From contig NZ_KV917369.1 of NCBI RefSeq assembly GCF_002019595.1, positions 2,992,624-3,056,623 of the forward strand: 64,000 nucleotides of DNA, read 5' to 3'. Source of the stretch: Priestia abyssalis (GTDB lineage: Bacteria > Bacillota > Bacilli > Bacillales > Bacillaceae_H). A program made the translations under genes and the position numbers. The number at the start of each line of letters is the position of its first letter. Position 1 is the stretch's first letter. The notes under the pieces are model-generated. The model was not told the DNA's origin. It made no database searches and saw only the letters and a list, made by a program, of their open reading frames with translations. Below, in pieces: positions 1-7,850 of the stretch.

Positions 1-2
1 TT

Positions 3-448
3 ATGAGTAATGTTCTGATTCTCTCCACAGGACCGATGAAAATTCCGGGAAGAATCACAGGTGATCCTGAAGGCGGCCCCCCGATGTTGTTCATATTTCA
101 ATTAGAAATCCATCTGATAGAGATTTGAAATTCCAATTGTTCACCGATGTTTCTGATGGCACAGGACCTGTGATTACTTATCCTGATGATGTTCAATTGA
201 TTCCTCCCAATAGCTGCCTGACGAAAACACTCTTCTTTTCTTCTATTGCCCAACCAGGTGATATCCTTCATTTTTATATGAAAGGAAATCTTGATGAAGG
301 TGTGGAGAGACTTGAACTTTCATTCGTCGGACAAAGAACAAGTGATCAAATGAATGAACCCACCCTCTTCTTCCGCAACTCAGATCTTATGAAAGTCGAA
401 CTTAAACAAATTTCCCCCGATTTTCCTGTAAATCCTCTACTGCACTAG
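3..448 (+). pseudogene. Hypothetical protein, frameshifted at a C-tract
   Basis: An ATG at position 3 opens a frame that reads well up to a run of six C (77-82) and then stops at about 122. From the same C-run the +2 frame continues without a stop to 448 and reads as a coherent protein of about 120 residues. One extra C would join the two parts into a protein of about 148 aa. The downstream part has no membrane segment and alternates polar and hydrophobic residues, as in a beta-rich domain. I do not recognise the family. Either the gene is broken, or the homopolymer was miscounted, or it is a phase-variable tract. The gene could also begin before the window. Confidence 0.55.
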
Positions 449-496
449 TAACCAAGTAGTTTAAACTAGATTACGTGTTACAGTCGTGCGAAAAAT

Positions 497-532
497 AAAA
501 AGACCTATTCCACAATCCGAATAGATCTTTTT
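497..532. terminator. Bidirectional intrinsic terminator
   Basis: A 14-bp stem (AAAAAGACCTATTC paired with GAATAGATCTTTTT, one mismatch) lies between the convergent ends of the frameshifted gene and ohr. It has A and T runs on both sides. Confidence 0.75.
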
Positions 533-582
533 ATATGTTGTTTGTCAAAACAGTAATAGAAGTTTCATTGTACAAAAAACCG

Positions 583-999
583 TTAAAGGACGTTCAACTG
601 GACTCCTATATTTCCTCTTGTCGCTTTTGAATACGGACAAACTTGATGCGCCGCTTCAACTAGCTGCTGCGCTTCTTCTTTGCTTACTCCTTCCACCTTC
701 ACATCCAATACGGCCGCTAAACCGAAGCCTCCGTCTGCATCTTTGCCGATGGAAATATGGGCGGTTACTTCTGTGCTTTCAACTTTCACACGCTTTTGGC
801 GAATGACAAGATTTAATGCACTGTCAAAGCAAGCCGCATATCCAGCCGCAAATAATTGCTCCGGATTTGTAGCAGCCTCCCCGCTTCCACCTAGTGCTTT
901 CGGCATTTTCACATTCAAATTGATAATCCCGTCTTCTGATTGTACTTTTCCATTACGGCCTCCTGTTGCCGTTACAGTCGCTGTGTATAATGCTTCCAT
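583..999 (-). CDS. ohrA: Organic hydroperoxide resistance protein (Ohr/OsmC family)
   Basis: A 138-aa cytoplasmic thiol peroxidase that reduces organic hydroperoxides. The two catalytic cysteines of the Ohr family are present: C57 in AACFDSAL and C121 in VCPYSKATRGN. The active-site arginine is probably R15 (GGRNG). The length is normal for the family. It lies 3 nt downstream of ohrR on the same strand, so both are one transcript controlled by the palindrome at 1465-1484. In B. subtilis ohrR is a separate unit between ohrA and ohrB; here the regulator comes first and is co-transcribed. Assignment to the Ohr rather than the OsmC branch rests on the VCPYSKATRGN motif and the OhrR neighbour. Confidence 0.95.
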   Translation of the reverse strand: MEALYTATVTATGGRNGKVQSEDGIINLNVKMPKALGGSGEAATNPEQLFAAGYAACFDSALNLVIRQKRVKVESTEVTAHISIGKDADGGFGLAAVLDVKVEGVSKEEAQQLVEAAHQVCPYSKATRGNIGVQLNVL

Positions 1000-1002
1000 T
1001 TC

Positions 1003-1443
1003 TTATTCTCCCTTTCGTAATTGAGCAGTCAGTTGATTCAATTTCATTAATAAATCGAGGTACTCCTCTTTCGTAATGCCAAATCTCGGCGCGACGCTTT
1101 TAGGGATGCATGCGGCTTGTTTTTTTAAGGCCTTCCCCTGCTCCGTCAAAGAAATCGCCACTTTCCGTTCATCTTCTTTCAGACGTACACGTTGGATCAA
1201 TCCGATTTGTTCCATCCTTTTTAACATGGGAGTAAGAGTACCCGAGTCTAAATATAGTTTTTCTCCGATATCGGAAACCGTCCGTTCATCTTTCTCCCAA
1301 AGAACGAGCATCACCAAATATTGAGGAAACGTCAGATTCATTTCTTCCAAATGCTCTCGGTACAATTTAGTGATTTCCTTTGAGCAGGCGTAAACCGCAA
1401 AACATAATTGGTTTTCAAGCTTTAAATATTGTTCTTCATTCAT
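1003..1443 (-). CDS. ohrR: MarR-family organic peroxide sensor OhrR
   Basis: A 146-aa winged-helix repressor of ohr. The N-terminal motif LENQLCFAVYA carries C14, which matches the single peroxide-reactive cysteine of Bacillus OhrR (C15). The recognition region LYLDSGTLTPMLKRME is essentially that of B. subtilis OhrR. A second cysteine (C20) and a third at about residue 112 could allow disulfide or mixed-thiol regulation. The start codon follows a GAAGGA ribosome site. The gene is the first of the ohrR-ohr pair and sits next to a perfect palindromic operator, so it is very likely autoregulated. Confidence 0.93.
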   Translation of the reverse strand: MNEEQYLKLENQLCFAVYACSKEITKLYREHLEEMNLTFPQYLVMLVLWEKDERTVSDIGEKLYLDSGTLTPMLKRMEQIGLIQRVRLKEDERKVAISLTEQGKALKKQAACIPKSVAPRFGITKEEYLDLLMKLNQLTAQLRKGE

Positions 1444-1464
1444 AAGGCGGCATCCTTCTTTATA

Positions 1465-1511
1465 TTAAATTGTGCACAATTTAATTTTAAACAATATAAA
1501 TGAAAAGTCAA
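1465..1511 (-). promoter_or_regulatory. OhrR operator overlapping the ohrR-ohr promoter
   Basis: Positions 1465-1484 form a perfect 20-bp palindrome with the core AAATTGTGCACAATTT, like the known Bacillus OhrR operator with AAATTG/CAATTT half-sites. On the minus strand TTGACT (1506-1511) and a weak -10 AAAATT (1483-1488) are 17 bp apart. The operator therefore covers the -10 and start region. Confidence 0.8.
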
Positions 1512-1673
1512 CACTAATGTTTCCTGTTGCTTTTAATCTCCGCCTATGTGGAAAAAAATATGTAAACAAGAAAATTTTTCATATTTTGTGACGATTTTTT
1601 GAACTAATTGTTGCAAATTTGTGAACATTATGTTATTTTTTATTCAAGGGACAAAGACAAAGGGGATGATCAA

Positions 1674-1922
1674 ATGAAACGCTTTAAAGGTCAAACAAAT
1701 AAAAATAATATGACAGAAATGTGCAAATCTATTGCAACGGTACAGCTTATTATTGGTGGAGTTCTTTTCCTTTTAAGTTTCCTTGTAAGCGATTACAACC
1801 GTGATTTCTTTCTCACTATGTTAAGCCTGGGCGTCATGGGATCAGCCATGGTCATGTTCGGATTCGGATTATTCATAGGACTTCTTGAAGAATACAGTAT
1901 TGCTGAAAAAAATTCTTATTGA
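1674..1922 (+). CDS. Small two-helix membrane protein, hypothetical
   Basis: An 82-aa protein starting at the ATG at 1674, preceded by AAAGGGGATG; the longer in-frame start at 1608 has no ribosome site. A basic N-terminus is followed by two hydrophobic helices (about 24-44 and 48-68) and a short acidic tail, so both ends probably face the cytoplasm. No family was recognised. It stands alone and ends in a strong terminator. Confidence 0.6.
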   Translation: MKRFKGQTNKNNMTEMCKSIATVQLIIGGVLFLLSFLVSDYNRDFFLTMLSLGVMGSAMVMFGFGLFIGLLEEYSIAEKNSY

Positions 1923-1934
1923 TGATATATAAAT

Positions 1935-1974
1935 AAAGCAAGGGACATGGGCTTGCCCCCATGTCCCTTGCTTT
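1935..1974 (+). terminator. Intrinsic terminator
   Basis: A near-perfect 17-bp stem (AAGCAAGGGACATGGG with CCCATGTCCCTTGCTT) follows the stop codon of the small membrane protein directly. Confidence 0.85.
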
Positions 1975-1998
1975 ATGCCTAAACGGATGCCGTTACTC

Positions 1999-2144
1999 TT
2001 TATAGATTAATATAATAGCCTTAACACATCTCCATCCAATTGAAAAATATTCACAATCGGTTATCCAGACAACTTGAATCCGCTTAAGGTTGGCAAATTG
2101 GCCGTTCTTTTGCCATGCCCAATTTGCTAAATCGATCAGATGTT
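1999..2144 (+). repeat. Hairpin repeat family 1, copy C (diverged)
   Basis: It shares ATCCAGACAACTTGAAT, CGCTTAAG, the loop CGTTCTTTTG and CTAAATCGATC with the copies at 14003 and 16796. The right-hand hairpin here has a different stem (GCAAATTGG with CCAATTTGC), but pairing and loop position are kept. The copy ends about 20 bp before the ribosome site of the K+ channel gene. Confidence 0.6.
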
Positions 2145-2178
2145 TTTTGGTAGAATAAAAGAAAGGAGGCTTTTTAAG

Positions 2179-3198
2179 ATGCATATCTTTTTTCAACTTT
2201 GGAGGAAATTGATTAAATTAAAATTTGTGACGATTCTGCTCCTCTCAGCGGCCATCATTTCATTTGGGACTTTTTCCATTCACTTGCTGGAGCCGGAAAC
2301 GTTTCCGACTTTATTTGAAGGCTTATGGTGGACCATGACGACATTGACGACCGTCGGATATGGAGATTATTCCCCGCAAACAACGGAAGGCCGACTTGTC
2401 GGCATGTTTTTGTTTTTATTTGGAATCGGGGTCATCGGGTTGCTTATTTCAAGGCTCGTCGATTCGGTTTCGACATATACTCGCTTGAAAACGGAGGGAA
2501 AATTAGTGTATAAGCGAAAAGAGCATTACATCTATATCACTTATTCAAAAAAAACGAAAGACGCCATCGAAGAAGTTTTGGCAACCGAACCGATGGCGGA
2601 AATTGTACTGATTGATACATCCCCTTCTGTACCGTATGAACATGATCAAATTTTTTACGTACAAGGAGATCCGTCAGAAGAAGCCACTTTATTGAAAGCG
2701 AATATTTTACACGCTAAAAGGGTTTGCATTTTTTCTGATTCTTCCATTGATGATTCTACCCTTGCGGATGGAAAAACGCTTCTTATCGCCACAGCAGTTG
2801 AATCGCTATCCCGTACATACGAACAAAATATCCATACGATCGTCGAGATCAGCAAAGAGAGTCATATCGGAAAGTTTAAACATGTAAACGTCGATGATTT
2901 CATTTTATCGAATGATTCCGTTTCCCGACTGATGGCCCGTGCCACTCTTCATCCGGGAACAACAAATATCTTTCGCCAGCTTCTCAGCAAAAAATACGGC
3001 AGCAACATTCACGAAATTAAACCCCTGCCAGAATGGAAAACAGTACGTGACGCTTATTTATCATTATTTGAACAAGGGGCCATCCTCATTTCCATCAATG
3101 AAGATATGAACTTTTTGTCAAATAAAGAACACCCCATTCAACAAGATGATATGCTGTTTATTGTCTGTGACGATGAAGCATTCTCGAAATTCTCTTAA
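2179..3198 (+). CDS. Two-helix potassium channel with TrkA-N/RCK domain (YugO-like)
   Basis: A 339-aa protein from the ATG at 2179, which follows AAAGGAGG (2162-2169); the upstream in-frame ATG lies before that site and is unlikely. The order is TM1 (about 15-37), a P-loop with the selectivity filter TTVGYGD (57-63), TM2 (about 73-95), then a cytosolic RCK/TrkA-N Rossmann domain (about 107-230) and a C-terminal TrkA-C-like region. The architecture is that of bacterial Kch/MthK-type channels such as B. subtilis YugO. In B. subtilis YugO is encoded after MstX; no mstX-like gene is visible here. A terminator follows immediately. Confidence 0.88.
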   Translation: MHIFFQLWRKLIKLKFVTILLLSAAIISFGTFSIHLLEPETFPTLFEGLWWTMTTLTTVGYGDYSPQTTEGRLVGMFLFLFGIGVIGLLISRLVDSVSTYTRLKTEGKLVYKRKEHYIYITYSKKTKDAIEEVLATEPMAEIVLIDTSPSVPYEHDQIFYVQGDPSEEATLLKANILHAKRVCIFSDSSIDDSTLADGKTLLIATAVESLSRTYEQNIHTIVEISKESHIGKFKHVNVDDFILSNDSVSRLMARATLHPGTTNIFRQLLSKKYGSNIHEIKPLPEWKTVRDAYLSLFEQGAILISINEDMNFLSNKEHPIQQDDMLFIVCDDEAFSKFS

Positions 3199-3212
3199 CT
3201 GGAATACTTTTC

Positions 3213-3254
3213 ATTAAAAAAGGCAGCTCGCTAAAGCAAGCTGCCTTTTTTAAT
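3213..3254. terminator. Bidirectional intrinsic terminator
   Basis: A perfect 16-bp stem (ATTAAAAAAGGCAGCT with its complement) follows the K+ channel gene and overlaps the stop codon of the ABC-exporter remnant on the other strand. Confidence 0.9.
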
Positions 3255-3444
3255 GAAGAACTTCCCTATTCTCATTCTCCATTTTGTCATCCCGCTGAAA
3301 TTGCTGCTGGGCGAGTTTACGGTAAAAGTCATGGCTGCTCATTAATTCTTCATGTGTCCCCATACCTGTAACCGTTCCTTCTTGCATGACGACAATTTGA
3401 TCAGCCTCCAAAATCATCGATATATGAAGCCTTCGACTCTCATT
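3250..3444 (-). pseudogene. C-terminal remnant of an ABC exporter
   Basis: The minus strand from about 3444 to the stop at 3250-3252 reads ILEADQIVVMQEG, MGTHEELMSSHDFYRKLAQQ and a short charged tail. This is the D-loop/H-loop-distal end of an ABC-exporter ATPase domain (compare VIEQGTHLELLEKNGFYADL in the exporter at 39222). Nothing upstream continues it. About 65 codons remain, so this is a deletion relic. Its 5' side abuts a two-hairpin repeat. Confidence 0.7.
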
Positions 3445-3448
3445 CTAT

Positions 3449-3560
3449 AACAATAAGTGTCTCGTATAAGTGTTTGGGAAGAACCCGCAAGGGAGCTTCC
3501 CAAACGCTTAGGTATAACTACATGGAGATGGGCGTTCCTTGCCCATCTCCATGTAGTTAT
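3449..3560 (+). repeat. Hairpin repeat family 1, copy F (two hairpins)
   Basis: The first hairpin is GTTTGGGAAG with CTTCCCAAAC (3472-3505). The linker CGCTTAGGT (3505-3513) matches CGCTTAAGT of copy A. The second hairpin is a perfect 20-bp stem (3514-3533 with 3541-3560) closing the loop GTTCCTT. The layout and loop equal those of copy A, but the stem sequences are unrelated. It could also terminate transcription towards 3654. Confidence 0.65.
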
Positions 3561-3653
3561 TTCCATCATTTTCCCTAATGACAAACTTCTTGTAAAAGAG
3601 TAAAATCCTCTATGTAATCAACTATTTTAGTAGTTTTTGAGAGGAGAACAATT

Positions 3654-4733
3654 GTGAAAAAATTTCGCGTCTTTTTAGCAGGATTGATGACTGCAACTCT
3701 ACTACCTTTCAACGCAGCTTTTGCAGCGGAAAAAACATCGGATATGTACATTGCCGAAGACGTAGATCCAGAATCCATCCCATTTGCCTATGAGGAAATC
3801 GATGATTTCATGTCTGCAGATATTATCGACGGAAAAGTCGATGAAGAAGGATATGTATATGTAAAACCTTACGATAACATTACGCGTGCCCAATTCGTAA
3901 AAATGCTGGTTAATGCTTTGAATTTAAAAAGTGATGCACCGGCTAAAACATTCTCGGATGTAAAGGCGAATGATTGGTTTGCCCCATACGTGGAAATCGC
4001 AAGCGGTCTTGGGATCGTAAATGGAAATAACGGCAAGTTTAATCCATACGAAAAAATTAAGCGTAATCATATGGCGGCTTTCATTCACCGTGCAGTGAAA
4101 GCGGACGTAACGTTTAATCCGATTGGAAAAACATTTACGGATGTACCAAATGATGAATTTTATACGCCAATTCATGAAGCTGCAGCAAACGGCATTATTA
4201 ACGGCTACGGAAATACGTTTAAGCCTTATGCTTTGGCCACTCGCGCTCAAGGAATTTTAATGATTCACCGTGCCATGTGGCAGCAAAAATCGGACCTTCC
4301 GAATGAAGCGGAGCTGGAAAGCTTCTTACGCAGCCATATTCTAGCTGAAAATAAAGCAGCAGAAACAATGGATACAGCGGAACTTACTAAATTATATAAC
4401 AGCAACACAACTGGCTACTATCGCGCAATGGGCCTTGATTCCCTTGTAATGTATGAAGACATTTACGGCGAAGATGCTGAAATGACCATGAAAGCCGATG
4501 AAGAGTTCAATGTAGATACGCTTTCGTTAAGCAACAACTATGCCAAAATCGAAGTAACAGATATTCAATACTATCTTGAAATGAAATTCGGTAATGACAG
4601 CTTCAAAATGGATGTGGACATGTCAGGGGAATATTCATTGAAGAAAGATGCAAACGGACAGTGGAAAATCTATAACTTTGTTCCTTACGATGAAGACTTA
4701 GAAGACATGCCATTGCTTTCAGTGAATAAATAA
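3654..4733 (+). CDS. Secreted S-layer homology (SLH) domain protein
   Basis: A 359-aa protein with a GTG start after GAGAGGAG. It has a Sec signal peptide (about 1-24, cleaved after FNAAFAA). Three SLH repeats follow: a degenerate one (about 47-91), FSDVKANDWFAPYV (about 98-149) and FTDVPNDEFYTPI (about 158-208). SLH domains bind pyruvylated secondary cell-wall polymer, so the protein should be attached to the wall. The C-terminal 150 residues are acidic and end in a beta-rich segment resembling NTF2/lumazine-like folds; the function is not recognised. It is a single gene with its own terminator. Confidence 0.85.
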   Translation: MKKFRVFLAGLMTATLLPFNAAFAAEKTSDMYIAEDVDPESIPFAYEEIDDFMSADIIDGKVDEEGYVYVKPYDNITRAQFVKMLVNALNLKSDAPAKTFSDVKANDWFAPYVEIASGLGIVNGNNGKFNPYEKIKRNHMAAFIHRAVKADVTFNPIGKTFTDVPNDEFYTPIHEAAANGIINGYGNTFKPYALATRAQGILMIHRAMWQQKSDLPNEAELESFLRSHILAENKAAETMDTAELTKLYNSNTTGYYRAMGLDSLVMYEDIYGEDAEMTMKADEEFNVDTLSLSNNYAKIEVTDIQYYLEMKFGNDSFKMDVDMSGEYSLKKDANGQWKIYNFVPYDEDLEDMPLLSVNK

Positions 4734-4749
4734 AAGAAATCCCTCTTAT

Positions 4750-4797
4750 AAAAGGGGTGTGGAAAGCCCATAAAAGGTGCTTGCCGCACCCCTTTTT
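4750..4797 (+). terminator. Intrinsic terminator of the SLH gene
   Basis: AAAAGGGGTGTGG pairs with CCGCACCCCTTTT across a loop of about 20 nt, followed by TTC. Confidence 0.75.
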
Positions 4798-4926
4798 CGC
4801 TTCTTTTTCAAAAAGGCCATTCCTTTATGTTTTTTAGCCATTGATTGCACCGCTTTTCCACTCTTTCCTTATACAAGCTCTTCCCTTCTTACATATAATA
4901 GGAATAATAGAGCGAGGTGAAGAAAA

Positions 4927-5136
4927 ATGACCTTTATTTTCGGTTCCGTGAAAATTGGTAAAGTAGAAAGCGGCGGCATCGTCAACTTTGGAAACTGCGC
5001 CTCCATCCCTTCCGCTGACAGGAGTTCGGCATCAGGAGCACAAGAAGCCGTCCCCAATCTCACCATGTTATCCATTTCCTCCATCCCTCCCGAGAGCACA
5101 ACTCCTCTTATTCTTCCTTCCGTGGAAACAGAGTAA
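4927..5136 (+). CDS. GerPA/GerPF-like spore germination peptide
   Basis: A 69-aa protein. The start MTFIFGSVKIGKVESGGIVN followed by FG resembles the N-terminus of GerPA/GerPF-family proteins (short, Gly/Ser/Asn-rich, with a conserved IVNFGD-like motif), which help germinants cross the spore coat. A ribosome site, GCGAGGTGAAG, precedes the ATG. A longer ORF on the opposite strand is its shadow. It stands alone, unlike the six-gene gerP operon, so a paralogue role is more likely than gerP itself. The family call rests on short-motif resemblance only. Confidence 0.6.
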   Translation: MTFIFGSVKIGKVESGGIVNFGNCASIPSADRSSASGAQEAVPNLTMLSISSIPPESTTPLILPSVETE

Positions 5137-5169
5137 AGGAAGTTTCCATCAAAACGAATCGCTTCCATC

Positions 5170-5199
5170 AAAAAACTTCCGCTCGAACGGAAGTTTTTT
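5170..5199. terminator. Bidirectional intrinsic terminator
   Basis: A perfect stem AAAAAACTTCCG / CGGAAGTTTTTT between the convergent genes ending at 5136 (+) and 5199 (-). Confidence 0.85.
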
Positions 5200-5372
5200 C
5201 ATAATTCGCCTCGACGTCTTAATTTATACTCAAGAAATAATCGTTCAAGAAAATGGTTCAATTGTGTTTCCATTTCTTGTCGCTCTTGAGAATTTTTCGC
5301 TTGCCCTATTCTTCTCTTCAATTCTTTCACATACTCTTTTTGCTCCATTGTTAAATCATGTGACAACATCAT
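5199..5372 (-). CDS. Small charged protein, hypothetical
   Basis: A 57-aa protein. The start at 5372 is chosen because AAGGAGT lies 9 nt upstream; the longer frame to 5450 would put this ribosome site inside the gene. The product is almost entirely Glu/Lys/Arg/Gln-rich amphipathic helix, a predicted short coiled coil, with no hydrophobic segment. No family was recognised. Confidence 0.5.
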   Translation of the reverse strand: MMLSHDLTMEQKEYVKELKRRIGQAKNSQERQEMETQLNHFLERLFLEYKLRRRGEL

Positions 5373-5555
5373 GCGCTCTCCACTCCTTTTTTCTTTTATT
5401 GAACCATCCGGTATAAAAAGAATCAAAGAAGTTGTCAAAAGAGCTAACAAGCAGATATAGTAAATTATTCCATTTATAGAGTGGACATCGGAGAAATCGT
5501 ATTGTGGAAACTTTTCTGCAAAAGCGCTCTAATTAAGACTGTTCGAACCTATAAC

Positions 5556-5606
5556 GAAATGATGGCCAACTAAAATAAAAGTCCTTATTTCACCAGCCAT
5601 CATTTC
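5556..5606 (-). terminator. Hairpin overlapping the 3' end of the 178-aa membrane gene
   Basis: A perfect 10-bp stem, GAAATGATGG with CCATCATTTC. One arm lies inside the last codons of the minus-strand gene ending at 5590. Confidence 0.5.
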
Positions 5607-6126
5607 GCTTTTTAATGAATACACTAAGCCTTTCAAAGAAAATGACATTCATAATAGCAATCAATAAATAAAACATCACCGAATAAGATAGCTTCCAGCT
5701 TTTGTAGGTAAACAAATGAAATATATGTACAGAAACAGCCTCCAATCCCGTTAAGAGAAGGCTGCATCCTACTATAAACCATAACTTATTTGGTTTCCAT
5801 CCTTTATAAAAGTGCATTAAAAAGAGGAAAAAACCCGGATAGACGATGTTTTGCAGAAAGATATCCGTAATTTCACCGCTGTTTCTGTCTACCGTGTCGT
5901 AAAAGTCATATGGAGGCATCGCCAGAAAATAGTCTCCTACTGTTGTCAGCTGCAAATTCAACAGGAAAATACAGATAATTTCTGTCCAAAGAAGCGTTCG
6001 TTTTTTAACTGTGATGTAGTAAATACAAGCACATACAATCATGACAATCGCTATCGCGAACCATTCATTTTCATCAAATTTTTCGGGAAGGATAGGCTTT
6101 AAGGCGTCTTCATATATCTTCTTCAT
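5590..6126 (-). CDS. Integral membrane protein, CBO0543-like, hypothetical
   Basis: A 178-aa protein with about five hydrophobic helices and short loops. The C-terminal half (GLEAVSVHIFHLFTYKSWK and following helix) resembles the small membrane proteins called CBO0543 family in spore-formers; this is a recollection, not a search. The start overlaps the end of the upstream gene by 17 nt, so the two are translationally coupled and probably act together. No enzymatic motif is visible. Confidence 0.55.
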   Translation of the reverse strand: MKKIYEDALKPILPEKFDENEWFAIAIVMIVCACIYYITVKKRTLLWTEIICIFLLNLQLTTVGDYFLAMPPYDFYDTVDRNSGEITDIFLQNIVYPGFFLFLMHFYKGWKPNKLWFIVGCSLLLTGLEAVSVHIFHLFTYKSWKLSYSVMFYLLIAIMNVIFFERLSVFIKKRNDGW

Positions 6127-6610
6127 GTTTAATCATCTTTTCTTTACGAAGTATTCCAGGCAATATCTCGAAAAAATAAATAGAACAAGAGAGAACGATC
6201 ATCGCTAACACAAAATCAATCGACGGATACCAGCTTTCCGCTTTCGATTCCAGTACTCCGATAATGAGCAAGATTTTCTCCACCAAAATCCCTCCTGCTA
6301 CCCACAAAAAACAAATGCTTACCTTTGCTGACAGACGATGCTGGCCCCGTAAAAAGGACAGCACCCACATTAACAGTACCGGAAAGATTACCCCATACTG
6401 AAGCCGCGCCGACCAAAAAGGAAAATGTTCTTCCACCACCCTTAATCGTTCATATGGTGAAGAAATCATGTAGAAAAATATTTGGCAAAAGTATGAAGTG
6501 AACATAAGGTGGATGAATATCTCTAAAGAATCAAGTCTCTTCCTCAATAACCTTAATGATAAAAGCAAGATGATCGATATACATATAAAAGCTAAAAAAA
6601 TGAGAAACAT
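6110..6610 (-). CDS. Integral membrane protein, hypothetical
   Basis: A 166-aa protein with four to five membrane helices (about 1-20, 35-52, 72-90, 97-117, 128-150) separated by short basic loops, ending in a charged tail KEKMIKHEEDI. It overlaps the downstream membrane gene by 17 nt; the two form a two-gene operon. The family was not recognised. Confidence 0.55.
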   Translation of the reverse strand: MFLIFLAFICISIILLLSLRLLRKRLDSLEIFIHLMFTSYFCQIFFYMISSPYERLRVVEEHFPFWSARLQYGVIFPVLLMWVLSFLRGQHRLSAKVSICFLWVAGGILVEKILLIIGVLESKAESWYPSIDFVLAMIVLSCSIYFFEILPGILRKEKMIKHEEDI

Positions 6611-6789
6611 ATGTCACCTGCCATTGTACTTACTGCGTTCCATTACAACGCTAAGCTTTCCTATTTTCCCTCTGCCCTATCAGCCCTCGATTAATGAAAC
6701 GTTCACTTTATAAATAACTTGTACATCTATCATCAAAAATATCCAAACCTGGAGAAGTGGTATAAAAGGAAGATGTGGCGACACCTTAT

Positions 6790-6839
6790 TTATAATAATT
6801 ATAATTTAATATTGATTTTAATTTTATATTTGTTATAAT
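6790..6839 (+). promoter_or_regulatory. PerR box and sigma-A promoter of dps
   Basis: TTATAATAATTATAA at 6790-6804 is an exact 7-1-7 match to the PerR box consensus TTATAATNATTATAA. Just downstream TTGATT (6812-6817) and TATAAT (6834-6839) are 16 bp apart. The box lies directly upstream of the -35 of the dps gene at 6874. Confidence 0.85.
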
Positions 6840-6873
6840 AAATGTACAGACATACCATAAGGAGGAATTATTT

Positions 6874-7308
6874 ATGAACTTAGAACAAATGATCAATCAG
6901 CAAATCGCAAACTGGAACGTACTTTATACAAAACTTCACCGTTTTCACTGGTATGTAAAAGGCCCGTCATTCTTTACCCTTCACCCTAAATTCGAAGAGC
7001 TTTACAATGAAGCAGCTGTTACGATTGATGAGCTGGCTGAACGCCTATTAAGCATCGGCGGCCAGCCCGTGGCAACAATGAAACAATATTTGGAGCATGC
7101 CAATATCGAAGAAACGAACCAGGAGACAACGGCGGAAGAAATGGTTCAAGCGCTCGTCAATGACTATTCCCTTATTCTCGAAGAATCAAAATTAGCCATT
7201 GAACTGGCGGAAGAAGCAAATGACGAAGTGACGGCCGATAAATTCCTGGCGCTGACCGAAACATTGGGTACTCACATTTGGATGCTGCGGGCATTCTTGA
7301 ATAACTAA
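6874..7308 (+). CDS. dps: Dps-family ferritin-like DNA/iron-binding stress protein
   Basis: A 144-aa member of the Dps family, which oxidises Fe(II) with H2O2, stores ferric iron and can coat DNA. The inter-subunit ferroxidase ligands are visible with the spacing of E. coli Dps: H25 (FHWYVKG), H37, D52 and E56 ([10 protein letters not shown]). It starts after AAGGAGG. A perfect PerR box upstream points to peroxide-inducible derepression, as for B. subtilis mrgA. It is monocistronic and ends at a strong terminator. Confidence 0.93.
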   Translation: MNLEQMINQQIANWNVLYTKLHRFHWYVKGPSFFTLHPKFEELYNEAAVTIDELAERLLSIGGQPVATMKQYLEHANIEETNQETTAEEMVQALVNDYSLILEESKLAIELAEEANDEVTADKFLALTETLGTHIWMLRAFLNN

Positions 7309-7309
7309 G

Positions 7310-7356
7310 AAGAAAGGGTGACCGAGAAACATGCTTACTCGGTCACCCTTTCTTTA
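7310..7356. terminator. Intrinsic terminator
   Basis: A perfect 17-bp stem AAGAAAGGGTGACCGAG and its complement. It serves dps and, on the other strand, the short ORF ending at 7354. Confidence 0.9.
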
Positions 7357-7494
7357 TTTCAAAATCCATTCAATGAAATCTTCATTCACACAGCACTTCA
7401 CTGCCCGTTCATACAGTTTAAAGCCCGAATCGGATGATATATTTTCACAATAATAACCAATTTGTCCTTTTTTAAGGACGGATGCAAACCCCAT
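7354..7494 (-). CDS. Possible 46-aa cysteine-containing small protein
   Basis: Reading the minus strand from the ATG at 7494 gives MGFASVLKKGQIGYYCEN, then a middle segment, then VNEDFIEWILK and TAA. The composition is protein-like, with three cysteines and a well-formed amphipathic C-terminus, and the stop sits at the base of a terminator. No Shine-Dalgarno sequence is visible; a palindrome (TACACTAAGTGTA) lies just upstream. It could be a real small gene or the end of a decayed one. Confidence 0.3.
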   Translation of the reverse strand: MGFASVLKKGQIGYYCENISSDSGFKLYERAVKCCVNEDFIEWILK

Positions 7495-7502
7495 ATGATA
7501 CT

Positions 7503-7515
7503 TACACTAAGTGTA
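7503..7515. promoter_or_regulatory. Palindrome TACACTAAGTGTA
   Basis: A perfect 6-1-6 inverted repeat between the divergent short ORF (start 7494) and the gene at 7552. It looks like a regulator operator; no known Bacillus consensus was matched. Confidence 0.35.
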
Positions 7516-7551
7516 TCAATCATTTGTTTCGTGTCGAAAGGAGGATACGTA

Positions 7552-7812
7552 ATGACATTTGTGGATGAGCTGTATCAAGCTTATAAAGACCAATTATCGA
7601 GTCAAGAGGTAGACGCTGAACTGCTTACGGCTTCCGTTTTAGATGAATTGGGCCGCGAAGATGTACTTGATTTGCTAAAGGAACTAAAAGATGAAGACTT
7701 GTTTGGTCTTTTCGGGTTGTACTTAATCGAAAACCTGAAACGAAGAATTCATAAAGATCAATTGAATGGCCGTCCGTTTTACCCAGACTATACACCGAGA
7801 ACCATCCATTGA
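7552..7812 (+). CDS. Small acidic protein, DUF6154-like
   Basis: An 86-aa protein starting at the ATG at 7552 after a perfect GAAAGGAGG. It is acidic and helical with repeated LLKELKDEDLFGLFGLYLIE-like segments and a basic tail ending in DYTPRTIH. It resembles the small Bacillus proteins grouped as DUF6154 (recollection, not searched). There is no membrane segment and no known activity. Confidence 0.6.
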   Translation: MTFVDELYQAYKDQLSSQEVDAELLTASVLDELGREDVLDLLKELKDEDLFGLFGLYLIENLKRRIHKDQLNGRPFYPDYTPRTIH

Positions 7813-7850
7813 ACTATAATATGGCGGCAATCGTAAACAAGCTATCATGT

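Noticed and set aside
4869..5171. 100-codon frame on the minus strand opposite the GerPF-like gene
   Set aside because: No ribosome site, overlaps the plus-strand gene that has one, and its sequence is a complement shadow.
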